A stretch of DNA of 64,000 bases from JASJAR01 sp038530285 (lineage in GTDB: Bacteria; Pseudomonadota; Alphaproteobacteria; Rhodobacterales; Rhodobacteraceae): NCBI GenBank assembly GCA_038530285.1, contig JBCBCY010000014.1, positions 34,493 through 98,492 on the forward strand, written 5' to 3'. Numbering within the stretch: the first letter of the stretch is position 1; each line of letters begins with the position of its first letter. The notes beneath the pieces were generated by a model that did no database searches, had not been told where the DNA came from, and worked only from the letters and a program-made list of their open reading frames with translations. Shown in pieces: positions 15,552-23,582 of this stretch. Both the position numbers and the translations under genes were made by a program.

Positions 15552-16445
15552 ATGAAACTTGCGACCCTATCCATCGCAGGCCAGCCGCGCGCTGCAGCTG
15601 CACTAAGGGATGGCCGATGGCTTGATATTTCTTCCGCTGGCGGAGGTTACGACAGCCTGCACGGCATCATATCGGGCGGCGACACAGCCCTTGCAGACCT
15701 CCGCGCGCTTGCATCCAAAGCGGAGGCGGGCGGTCACACCGATGGTGTGGTTGACGCCCCGAAATTTTTGTCGCCTGTGCCCCAGCCCCGCAAGAACGTT
15801 TTGTGCGTGGGCCGAAACTACGCCGAGCACATTGCCGAAGGCGACAGGGCGCAAAAACAGAACGTCGGCGTCACAGAACATCCGGTGTTCTTCACCAAGC
15901 CACCCACGGCGATTGTGCCGCCAGATGGTGATATTCTGGTGTTTCCCGAGGTGTCGACCGCCATCGACTATGAGGTTGAGTTGGCCGTGGTCATCGGCAA
16001 GCCGGGTCGTAACATCGCCCAATCGGCAGCAATGGACCACGTGTTCGGCTACACGATCCTGAACGATATCACGGCCCGCGATGTTCAACGCCGCCATGGT
16101 GGCCAGTACTTCAAAGGCAAGGGGTTCGACGGATCTTGCCCCGTTGGGCCGTGGATCGTGACGGCAGATGACATTTCCGATCCGCACAATTTGTCGATCG
16201 GGCTGAGCGTCAATGGCGAGCAGCGCCAGAACGGCAATACCGCCGATATGATTTTCGATATCCCAACACTCATTGCTTCGTTGTCCCAAGGGATGACGTT
16301 GGAACCCGGTGACATCATCGCGACCGGCACACCGTCTGGTGTGGGATATGCGATGGACCCACCCCGGTTTTTGACAGCAGGCGACACCGTTGTCTGCACC
16401 GTGTCGGACATCGGGGAGCTGAGGAATTCTGTCCGCGTCGCCTGA
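15552..16445 (+). CDS. Fumarylacetoacetate hydrolase-family protein
   Basis: A 297-aa two-part FAH protein: an N-terminal cap of about 75 residues (MKLATLSIAGQPRAAAALRD) and the catalytic fold with VLCVGRNYAEHIAEG, VFFTKPPTAIVPP, YEVELAVVIGKPG, NDITARDVQ and ATGTPSGVGYAMDPP. Such enzymes hydrolyse acylpyruvates, hydrate 2-keto-4-pentenoates or decarboxylate oxaloacetate. ATG 15552 is chosen because GGGGAGA lies just upstream; the frame opens at 15411 without support. It heads a plus-strand run with an ABC importer and three further enzymes, and is divergent from the GntR regulator. The exact reaction is not predictable from sequence. Confidence 0.87.
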   Translation: MKLATLSIAGQPRAAAALRDGRWLDISSAGGGYDSLHGIISGGDTALADLRALASKAEAGGHTDGVVDAPKFLSPVPQPRKNVLCVGRNYAEHIAEGDRAQKQNVGVTEHPVFFTKPPTAIVPPDGDILVFPEVSTAIDYEVELAVVIGKPGRNIAQSAAMDHVFGYTILNDITARDVQRRHGGQYFKGKGFDGSCPVGPWIVTADDISDPHNLSIGLSVNGEQRQNGNTADMIFDIPTLIASLSQGMTLEPGDIIATGTPSGVGYAMDPPRFLTAGDTVVCTVSDIGELRNSVRVA

Positions 16446-16507
16446 GGAGACCGACGCATCAGCAGACAGACACTTCGGCAAAATTTTCTAAGGGAGGAGA
16501 CCCAGAA

Positions 16508-17533
16508 ATGACAACCAGAAGAACATTTACAAAGCTTCTTGCAGCGATCCCGGTGGCTGGCCTTTTAAGCACCGGTGCCATGGCACAAGACATGCGCGAC
16601 ATCACTTTCGTGCAGCCCAGCCCGTCGGCGATCAACTCGTTCCCGGTCTTTGTGGCCATCGGCGAAGGCTTCTTTGCCGAAGAAGGTCTGAACGTCACGG
16701 TTGAGGCGATCAATGGCTCGGGCGCGGTGATCCAGGCGCTTTCGGCCGGTCAGGCCGAGTTTGGCCGTCCTGGCCCCGGTCCGATCCTGGCGGCGCGCTC
16801 GCGCGGCGTTGATGTGGTGCACATCTACAATGTAGCCGCCCGCAGCAACTTCGGGATTGCGGTGCAGGAAGGCTCCGACATCCAGTCGGTTGATGAACTC
16901 GCCGGCAAGGTGATTGGCACAGGCACAGCGGATGGGGCCGAAGTTGGCTTTGCGCGCAACGTCATGACCAGCGCGGGCCTGAGCGATGGCAAGGATTTCG
17001 AATTCCTGACCGTCGGCGACGGTGGTCCGGCCACAGCGGCGTTCCTGAACGGTGAAATCGAAGCCTATTCGGCCTCTACCGCGGACACCGCCATTCTGAA
17101 CCAGCGCGGCATGGCTGTGCGTGACATCACACCTGCCGAGTTTGGCCGCTTTTTCGGCAACGGAATTGCGACCATGGGCGACACCATCGCCAACGACCGC
17201 GAACTCGTCGAAGCCTGGAGCCGCGCTTTCGCCAAGGGCCATGCCTTTGCACTCGATGACGCCAACCGCGAAGCCGTTCTGAAGCATCTCGCCGATGGCA
17301 ACCCGCAAGAGGGCGAAGACAAAGAGTTTCAGTCCGCGCTCTTTGATGCGGTGCGTTCGAAAACCATTTCGACAAGCCCCGAAAACGGTCTGGGCTGGTA
17401 CCCGGCCGAGGTGTGGGGGGAATGGCATGATGCCTTGGTGAAGGGCGGCGAAATCGAAGCTCCGCTCGATGATCTGAGCGCGGCCTGGACCAATGAGTTC
17501 GCCGCAATCGGAAACGCGGCCGCCACCGAATGA
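16508..17533 (+). CDS. NMT1/SsuA-type ABC transporter substrate-binding protein
   Basis: A 341-aa periplasmic protein of the NMT1/THI5-like family used for sulfonates, nitrate, thiamine precursors and aromatic or carboxylic acids. The N-terminus carries twin arginines (TTRRTFTKLLAAIPVAGLL) and ends in AMAQ, so export may be by Tat, or by Sec as a lookalike. The mature chain shows FVAIGEGFFAEEGLNV and the ligand-loop region GSGAVIQALSAGQAEFG. GGGAGG precedes the ATG. Its stop overlaps the ATPase start (ATGA). The substrate is unknown; the neighbouring catabolic genes suggest an organic acid rather than a sulfonate. Confidence 0.87.
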   Translation: MTTRRTFTKLLAAIPVAGLLSTGAMAQDMRDITFVQPSPSAINSFPVFVAIGEGFFAEEGLNVTVEAINGSGAVIQALSAGQAEFGRPGPGPILAARSRGVDVVHIYNVAARSNFGIAVQEGSDIQSVDELAGKVIGTGTADGAEVGFARNVMTSAGLSDGKDFEFLTVGDGGPATAAFLNGEIEAYSASTADTAILNQRGMAVRDITPAEFGRFFGNGIATMGDTIANDRELVEAWSRAFAKGHAFALDDANREAVLKHLADGNPQEGEDKEFQSALFDAVRSKTISTSPENGLGWYPAEVWGEWHDALVKGGEIEAPLDDLSAAWTNEFAAIGNAAATE

Positions 17534-18339
17534 CGACCGCTTTGGCAGAAACACACGCTGGCGCACCTTTGGGTGCGCCAGTTTATGAGCTGAACCGGGT
17601 CAGCAAGACCTATGCGCGCAATCTCGTGGTCGCTTTGGAAGACGTCGACCTGACCTTGCGCCAGGGCAGCTTTACGTCGGTCATCGGGTCAAGCGGATGT
17701 GGGAAATCCACGCTGCTGAAGATCATGGCCGGGCTGATCCCGCCGACCAAGGGCCGCGTGGTCTTGCAGGGCGAACCTGTGACGGGCCCGCGCCGCGACA
17801 TCGGCATGATGTTCCAGCAAGCAACCCTTTTCCCTTGGAAAACAGCTGTTGAAAACATCGTACTGCCGATTGAAATCCGCGACGGGAAGGCGGCGGCCAA
17901 GGCGGCCCTCACGAAAGCCTATGAGCTTTTGGATATTGTCGGCCTCAAAGGATTTGAAAACGTCTATCCAAACGAATTGTCCGGCGGGATGGCGCAGCGC
18001 GCCTCGATCTGCCGGATGCTGATCACCGAACCTGCGGTGCTGCTGTTGGACGAGCCGTTCAGCGCGCTAGATGAATTGTCGCGCGACATGATGAACATGG
18101 AACTGCAGCGGATCTGCCGCGAGCAGGATGCGACGGCCTTTCTGGTGACCCACTCGATCCAGGAAGCCGTGATCTTGTCGGACGAAATAGTTGTGATGAA
18201 GCCGCGCCCGGGGCGGGTGGCGGAAGTCGTCAAGGTGGACCTGCCGCGCCCCCGGACGCTGGATATGATGACGACGCCGCAGTTCGGGGAAATCGTCGAT
18301 TACATCCGCAGCCAACTCGACAAAGGAGAAGACCTGTGA
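17530..18339 (+). CDS. ABC transporter ATP-binding protein (SsuB/TauB type)
   Basis: A 269-aa ATPase of the nitrate/sulfonate/taurine importer class. Walker A is GSSGCGKSTLLK (around residue 55), Q-loop MFQQATLFPWKTAVENI, signature LSGGMAQRASICRML, Walker B VLLLDEPFSALDE, and H-loop VTHSIQEAV. The first 20 residues are a small extension. Overlaps of 4 bases with both the binding protein and the permease show one tightly coupled operon. It energises uptake of the unknown ligand. Confidence 0.9.
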   Translation: MTTALAETHAGAPLGAPVYELNRVSKTYARNLVVALEDVDLTLRQGSFTSVIGSSGCGKSTLLKIMAGLIPPTKGRVVLQGEPVTGPRRDIGMMFQQATLFPWKTAVENIVLPIEIRDGKAAAKAALTKAYELLDIVGLKGFENVYPNELSGGMAQRASICRMLITEPAVLLLDEPFSALDELSRDMMNMELQRICREQDATAFLVTHSIQEAVILSDEIVVMKPRPGRVAEVVKVDLPRPRTLDMMTTPQFGEIVDYIRSQLDKGEDL

Positions 18340-19208
18340 CCGATCTTTCGAGCATCCCGGCCTCTTCGAAAGGCAGCGACACCGGCGAAGACACCGTCTG
18401 GGTTCAGGAAATCGCCTTTATCGATTCCGTTCCCCGGTGGATCGCGATGACATTCGTTTTCCTGGTCTTTATCGGCACATGGCAGTTTGTAACCGCCTTT
18501 GGGTTCGTCTCGCCGATTATCTTGCCGACCCCGTGGGAAACCTTTGAAGACATGATCTTTGTGGGCAAGAACCTGATCACCGGCGGCTACATGGCCACGG
18601 CCCTTTGGATCACCATACTTGAGGTGATCTATGGCTTTGCCCTGGCCATCGCGATCGGCTTCACGCTGGGTGTGATCGTGGGCGAAACCGCTTTCGGCGA
18701 AAAGGCCCTGATGCCCTATCTGGTGGCGATCGATACCATGCCCAAAGTGGCCTTTGCGCCGCTGTTTGTCGCCTGGCTGGGCTTTGGCATCGAATCCAAG
18801 GTGGCTCTTGCGGCCTTCATCGCGACCTTCCCGATTGTGGTCGGTACGGCTGCCGGTCTGCATGCGGCGGATGAAAATGCCCGGATGCTCTTTAAAACCA
18901 TGGGGGCCAGCCGGATGCAGACCTTGATCAAGATGAAGCTGCCCATGGGCTTGCCGCAAATCTTCACGGGCCTGAAAATCGGCGCAGTGGGTGTGATGGC
19001 CGGCGCCATTACGGGCGAGTTTCTGGGCGGCGGGAAGGGTTTTGGCGAGCTCATTCGCGTCGCGGCGTCGCAGTTGAACACGCCGCGCGTCTTTTCGCTG
19101 ATCCTTTATCTCAGCCTGGTGGGGCTGGCACTTTACCTCTTTGTCCAGTTTGTGCAGCGCAAGGTCGTGTTCTGGCACAAGGAGCGTGTGGGCGCGATCG
19201 ATGGCTGA
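18336..19208 (+). CDS. ABC transporter permease (SsuC/TauC type)
   Basis: A 290-aa inner-membrane permease with about six transmembrane segments after a polar N-terminus of 35 residues. The EAA coupling loop is AADENARMLFKTMGASRMQTLIKMKLPMGLPQIFTGL near residues 170-210. It starts with GTG overlapping the ATPase stop and ends 8 bases inside the next gene. With the two preceding genes it completes an NMT1-type importer. Confidence 0.9.
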   Translation: MTDLSSIPASSKGSDTGEDTVWVQEIAFIDSVPRWIAMTFVFLVFIGTWQFVTAFGFVSPIILPTPWETFEDMIFVGKNLITGGYMATALWITILEVIYGFALAIAIGFTLGVIVGETAFGEKALMPYLVAIDTMPKVAFAPLFVAWLGFGIESKVALAAFIATFPIVVGTAAGLHAADENARMLFKTMGASRMQTLIKMKLPMGLPQIFTGLKIGAVGVMAGAITGEFLGGGKGFGELIRVAASQLNTPRVFSLILYLSLVGLALYLFVQFVQRKVVFWHKERVGAIDG

Positions 19209-20256
19209 GGCGGCCCCGATCAAGCCGGATGTCTTGCGCGGTTTTGTGGCCAAGGCACTGGCTTCACAGGGCGTGCCGGAAGGGGATGCCGCTACGGTGG
19301 CCTCGCTTATGGTCGAGGCTGATGTCTACGGATATGCCACACACGGCGTGTTTCGGTTGCGCCAGTATTTGGCGCGCCTTTCGGGGGGCGGGTGTAACCC
19401 GGCCCCGACGATCCGTGTCGCGCATGAGACCGCTGCAACCGCCGTGATCGATGGCGATGACGGTTTGGGTCACCTCGCAATGGCCGCCGCACGCAATCTT
19501 GCGATCCAAAAAGCGGGTGAGGCCGGGATCGGATGGGTGGGGGTGCGGCGTGGCAATCATGCCGGGCCCCTTGCCCTATATGTGCGACCGCAAGCCGAGG
19601 CGGGCTTGCTGGGCATGTCAGCATCTGTTGGCAGTGCCAACCATGTCCCCCCTTTCGGCGGCTCTGATCTTTTGTTGGGCACGAACCCCATTGCCTTTTC
19701 GGCCCCCGGCAACGGGGCTGATCCTTTTGTCTTCGACATGGCAACGACCGTCGCGGCGATGGGCAAGATCAAAACCCTTCTTCAACAGGGCGAACCGATG
19801 CCCGAAGGCTGGATGGTGGGCCGCGACGGAAAACCCCTGACTGACCCCGCCCGCAAGTCCGAAGGCTTTTTGTTGCCCATTGGCGGGCCCAAAGGCTTTG
19901 GGCTGTCGGTCGCGATTGGGCTGATGGCCGGTGTGCTGAATGGGGCTGCGTTTGGATCGGACGTGGTGGATTTCACCAACGACACCTCGTCTTCGACCAA
20001 TACCGGACAATTCGTTGTGGCACTCGATCCCAAGGCCTATGGCATTGCGGACTTTGGCGTTGAGGCCGAACGGGTTTTTGATGAAATGCGCGCCTCTGCC
20101 CCGCTGCCCGGACATGACCCGGTCCGTCTGCCCGGTGAGGGTAAGACCGCCGCAGCCCAGGCCCGCCTTGACGGCGGGATCGCTTTGAAACCCGCGCTGC
20201 AAGCGGACCTTGAGAAACTGAAAGCCGAGTATGGCTTTGACGCCTCTCTTGGCTGA
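19201..20256 (+). CDS. LDH2-family malate/L-lactate/sulfolactate dehydrogenase
   Basis: A 351-aa NAD(P)-dependent 2-hydroxyacid dehydrogenase of the Ldh_2 family (malate dehydrogenase type 2, ureidoglycolate dehydrogenase, sulfolactate dehydrogenase ComC). Visible: ADVYGYATHGVFRL (catalytic His context), RRGNHAGPLALYV, GSANHVPPFGG, LGTNPIAFSAP, FDMATTVAAMGKI and GPKGFGLSVAIGLMAGVL. ATG 19201 is used; it overlaps the permease stop by 8 bases, so it belongs to the transporter operon. It could oxidise the imported hydroxyacid or an intermediate. A ComC-like role in sulfolactate metabolism is possible, but no sulfolactate lyase is nearby. Confidence 0.87.
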   Translation: MAEAAPIKPDVLRGFVAKALASQGVPEGDAATVASLMVEADVYGYATHGVFRLRQYLARLSGGGCNPAPTIRVAHETAATAVIDGDDGLGHLAMAAARNLAIQKAGEAGIGWVGVRRGNHAGPLALYVRPQAEAGLLGMSASVGSANHVPPFGGSDLLLGTNPIAFSAPGNGADPFVFDMATTVAAMGKIKTLLQQGEPMPEGWMVGRDGKPLTDPARKSEGFLLPIGGPKGFGLSVAIGLMAGVLNGAAFGSDVVDFTNDTSSSTNTGQFVVALDPKAYGIADFGVEAERVFDEMRASAPLPGHDPVRLPGEGKTAAAQARLDGGIALKPALQADLEKLKAEYGFDASLG

Positions 20257-20365
20257 GCCCGGTCACTTCGATGAACGCACCCAAAGACATTGCACCCGCC
20301 TTGGCGATCCATGACAAAGCCCACGACTGGTCTGGACGCGCCCAATCAATAAGGGAGATTGCCCA

Positions 20366-21901
20366 ATGGAAACCACGCTGAAGTCGCTGATGGCCTCTCA
20401 TGCCGGCGACCTGCCGGCCATCGGTGCGCCCGGCCGGTCATGGCTCAGCTATGGTGGGTTGCGAGATTTGGCCGGTGAGGTTGCCGCACATCTTCATGCG
20501 ATGGGCATAGACGCGCGCGACCGGGTGGCGATTGTGCTGCCCAACGGCCCGGAAATGGCGACCGCCTTTGTCACCGTGGCGCAATCCGCTACGACCGCGC
20601 CTTTGAATCCTGCATACCGCGAGGATGAATATGCGTTCTATCTCGAAGACCTGAAGGCGAAGGCCTTGCTGATCGCCGAAGGCGATGATGGCCCGGCCTA
20701 CAGCGCTGCCGTCAAACTGGGGATGTCCGTCATTCAGCTGGCCGTGCCAGACGGCGCCCCTGCGGGCTATTTCACGCTGTCGTCCGACAGGGTGGGGGAG
20801 GCGTCGCGCGCGCCTGAGGCGGATGATTTCGCACTTATTCTTCACACGTCTGGCACCACGTCACGCCCCAAGATCGTGCCCTTGTTGCACTCAAACCTTG
20901 CCGCTTCGGCGCAGCATATCCGCGACAGTCTTGCCCTGACGTCAGATGACCGATGCCTCAACGTGATGCCGCTGTTTCACATCCACGGGCTGGTGGCGGC
21001 GGTCTCAGCCTCGCTCGCGGCAGGGGGGGCGATCTTTTGCACGGCCGGGTTCAACGCGTTGAACTTCTTTGCAATGATGGAGGAGGCCGCGCCCACCTGG
21101 TTTACCGCCGTGCCGACCATGCACCAGGCCATTCTGACCCGTTCGGGTCGCAATTCCGAGGTTATTGACAAGCATCCGTTGCGGTTCCTGCGATCATCAT
21201 CCGCTTCACTGCCCGCTCAGGTTATGGTCGAATTGCGCCAGACCTTCGGCGCGCCCGTGATCGAAGCCTACGGAATGACCGAAGCGGCCCACCAGATGGC
21301 CAGCAATCCCCTGCCGCCACGCGATCAAAAGCCGGGTGCGGTCGGTGTTGCAGCGGGCCCGATGATCCGCGTGGCCCACGAGATCGAAAACCAACTGATC
21401 GACGGCACCGGCGAGATCGTGATCTCAGGCCCCAATGTGACACCGGGCTACGAAAGCAACCCGGACGCCAACGCAAAGAACTTTTTTGAAGCCGAGGGCG
21501 CGCGCTGGTTTCGCACGGGCGATCAGGGCGCGTTTGATGCCGATGGCTATCTGCATCTGACCGGCCGGCTGAAAGAGATCATCAACCGCGGGGGCGAAAA
21601 GATCAGCCCGTTGGAAGTCGACGGCGTGCTGTTGGACCACCCCGATGTCGCGCAGGTTGTGACCTTCGCCTTGCCGCATCCCAAACTGGGCGAGGAGGTC
21701 GCCGCAGCGGTCGTGTTGAAAGACGGCGCGGCAGCGACGGAGGCTGACATACGCGAGTTTGCATCAGGTGCGATGGCCGATTTCAAGGTGCCCCGAAAGG
21801 TGATCATCATGGATGAGATCCCCAAAGGCGCGACCGGCAAGATGCAACGCATCGGCCTTGCAGACAAGCTGGGCCTTACAGACGAAGCGCAACCGCGATG
21901 A
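20366..21901 (+). CDS. Acyl-CoA synthetase, oxalyl-CoA synthetase-like
   Basis: A 511-aa AMP-forming ligase. ATP-binding motif LHTSGTTSRPKIVPLLHSN, adenylate-binding EAYGMTEAAHQMASNPLPP, then WFRTGDQGAFDADGYLHLTGRLKEIINRGGEKISPLEVD (A8 hinge) and the C-terminal lysine in PKGATGKMQR. The TEAAHQMASNPLPP segment resembles plant and yeast oxalate-CoA ligases (AAE3/Pcs60), so a small dicarboxylate or short-chain acid is likely. GGGAG precedes the ATG. It overlaps the next gene (ATGA), continuing the catabolic operon. The substrate remains a guess; oxalyl-CoA decarboxylase is not in the window. Confidence 0.87.
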   Translation: METTLKSLMASHAGDLPAIGAPGRSWLSYGGLRDLAGEVAAHLHAMGIDARDRVAIVLPNGPEMATAFVTVAQSATTAPLNPAYREDEYAFYLEDLKAKALLIAEGDDGPAYSAAVKLGMSVIQLAVPDGAPAGYFTLSSDRVGEASRAPEADDFALILHTSGTTSRPKIVPLLHSNLAASAQHIRDSLALTSDDRCLNVMPLFHIHGLVAAVSASLAAGGAIFCTAGFNALNFFAMMEEAAPTWFTAVPTMHQAILTRSGRNSEVIDKHPLRFLRSSSASLPAQVMVELRQTFGAPVIEAYGMTEAAHQMASNPLPPRDQKPGAVGVAAGPMIRVAHEIENQLIDGTGEIVISGPNVTPGYESNPDANAKNFFEAEGARWFRTGDQGAFDADGYLHLTGRLKEIINRGGEKISPLEVDGVLLDHPDVAQVVTFALPHPKLGEEVAAAVVLKDGAAATEADIREFASGAMADFKVPRKVIIMDEIPKGATGKMQRIGLADKLGLTDEAQPR

Positions 21902-22878
21902 AGATCTGCATCTTTGGTGCCGGGGCCATTGGTGGTTACATGGGCGTGAAGCTGGCTCAGGCCGGGGCGGATGTCAGCCTTGTGGCGCGCGGGCCCCATC
22001 TGGCCGCCATGCAGGACAAGGGCCTGACCCTGATTGAAGAGGGTGGGGCGCCCCAAACCGTGCATGTCACCGCCAGTGATACCCCAGCCGATCTGGGTCC
22101 GCAAGACTATGTCATCGTTACCCTGAAAGCCCATTCGGTGCCGGGGGTGGTCGACAAAATGCAGCCCTTGATCGGACCGGAAACAACAATCGTGTCGGGC
22201 GTGAACGGGGTGCCGTGGTGGTATTTTCACAAGCTTGGCGGCCCGTATGAGGGCACACGCCTTGCAACCGTCGACCCCGGCAACGCCCAATGGGATGGCT
22301 TTGGTCCAGACCGCGTGTTGGGCTGCGTGGTCTACCCGGCCGCTGAGGTCCCTGAACCCGGCGTGATCCGCCATATTGAAGGCAACCGGTTCTCACTGGG
22401 CGAACCTGACGGCACCAAATCCGACCGCGCACTCGCCTTGTCAAAGGCGCTGATGGCTGCGGGTCTGAAAGCGCCGGTGCGGCCGCGCCTGCGAGACGAG
22501 ATCTGGGTCAAGCTTTGGGGGAACCTGTCGTTCAACCCGATCTCGGCGCTGACCCATGCCACGCTGGATGTTCTATGCACCGACGACGGGACCCGCGCCC
22601 TGGCCCGCGCGATGATGCTAGAAGCCCAGACGATTGCCGAAAAACTCGGTGTGAAGTTCCCCATTGATGTGGACCGCCGGATTGATGGCGGAGCGGCCGT
22701 CGGCGCGCACCGCACGTCGATGCTGCAAGACCTGGACCAGGGCCGCCCAATGGAGATCGACGCCCTCGTCGGGTCGGTTCAGGAACTGGGCCATGTGACG
22801 CAAACGCCAACCCCGACGATCGGTATCGTTTTGTCCCTGATCAAGCTTCGCGGGCGCATCGCAGGGCTTTATCCCTAA
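21898..22878 (+). CDS. 2-dehydropantoate 2-reductase family protein
   Basis: A 326-aa ApbA/PanE-family NADPH-dependent ketoacid reductase. The N-terminal Rossmann motif is CIFGAGAIGGYMGVKLAQAG; the catalytic lysine region is RDEIWVKLWGNLSFNPISAL, followed by the conserved Asn and SMLQDLDQGRPMEIDALVG with the catalytic Glu and Ser/Asp region. It may make pantoate, but its ATGA overlap with an acyl-CoA synthetase in a catabolic operon points to reduction (or oxidation) of another branched or substituted 2-keto acid. It is the last gene of the plus-strand run. Confidence 0.85.
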   Translation: MKICIFGAGAIGGYMGVKLAQAGADVSLVARGPHLAAMQDKGLTLIEEGGAPQTVHVTASDTPADLGPQDYVIVTLKAHSVPGVVDKMQPLIGPETTIVSGVNGVPWWYFHKLGGPYEGTRLATVDPGNAQWDGFGPDRVLGCVVYPAAEVPEPGVIRHIEGNRFSLGEPDGTKSDRALALSKALMAAGLKAPVRPRLRDEIWVKLWGNLSFNPISALTHATLDVLCTDDGTRALARAMMLEAQTIAEKLGVKFPIDVDRRIDGGAAVGAHRTSMLQDLDQGRPMEIDALVGSVQELGHVTQTPTPTIGIVLSLIKLRGRIAGLYP

Positions 22879-22946
22879 GGTCTGGGGATGCGCGGGTCGG
22901 TCCTTGGCGATGACGGCGCGATCGCTTGGTACAGGCTGCAAAAAAA

Positions 22947-23567
22947 TCAGACTTTGCGCTCGTAGCCGATGATCGCCAAAAAAACGACAGGGAATGTCGT
23001 CAGTTTTTCGGGTCCATGCAGCAACATCGGATCGAAGAACAGGCTGTCACCGGCGCCAAGCGCGTAGGTTGCGTCTCCGATCCGGTAGGTCATCTCACCT
23101 TCGAGGATATGCAGAAATTCGACGCCCGAATGCTGGAACCACGGAAAGGTATCTGAACGGCTGTTCAATGTCACAAGATAGGGCTCAAGATCGATCTCAC
23201 CGCGCACGCCGTGGCCCAAAAGTTGGTATTGGTGACCGGCCCGCGTCCCGCGGCGTTCGATCTCAAGACCTGTGCCAGCGGGAACATAAGACACGTCGCG
23301 ATGTTCTTCGTATTGCACAAACAACGATGAGATCGATGTGCAAAGCGCCGCCGCGATCCGCTCCAGCGTGTTCAACGACGCCGACGTCTGACCGTTTTCA
23401 ATCTTTGAAATCATTGCCAGTGACACCGACGAGGCCCGCGATAGATCGGCCACTGTCAGGTTCTTCGCGTGGCGCAGCTTGCGGATTTGGCGGCCCACGG
23501 CGTGCTGCAAGAGCTGATCGTTGCCGCCAGCAGACAGTTCATGAGCATCGCGGAGGTCACTGCTCAT
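22947..23567 (-). CDS. XRE-cupin transcriptional regulator
   Basis: A 206-aa regulator with an N-terminal Cro/CI helix-turn-helix (residues 30-85: LTVADLSRASSVSLAMISKIENGQTSASLNTLERIAAAL, in two blocks) and a C-terminal cupin (residues 125-195: SGVEFLHILEGEMTYRIG, YALGAGDSLFFDP). Such proteins sense small amines, amino acids or amides. It lies 15 bases after the glutamine synthetase-like gene and ends the minus-strand mgs/glnT operon, so it probably controls that operon. A palindrome upstream of the first gene (27940-27953) is a possible target. Confidence 0.87.
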   Translation of the reverse strand: MSSDLRDAHELSAGGNDQLLQHAVGRQIRKLRHAKNLTVADLSRASSVSLAMISKIENGQTSASLNTLERIAAALCTSISSLFVQYEEHRDVSYVPAGTGLEIERRGTRAGHQYQLLGHGVRGEIDLEPYLVTLNSRSDTFPWFQHSGVEFLHILEGEMTYRIGDATYALGAGDSLFFDPMLLHGPEKLTTFPVVFLAIIGYERKV

Positions 23568-23582
23568 GGGCGGGCACGGGTG

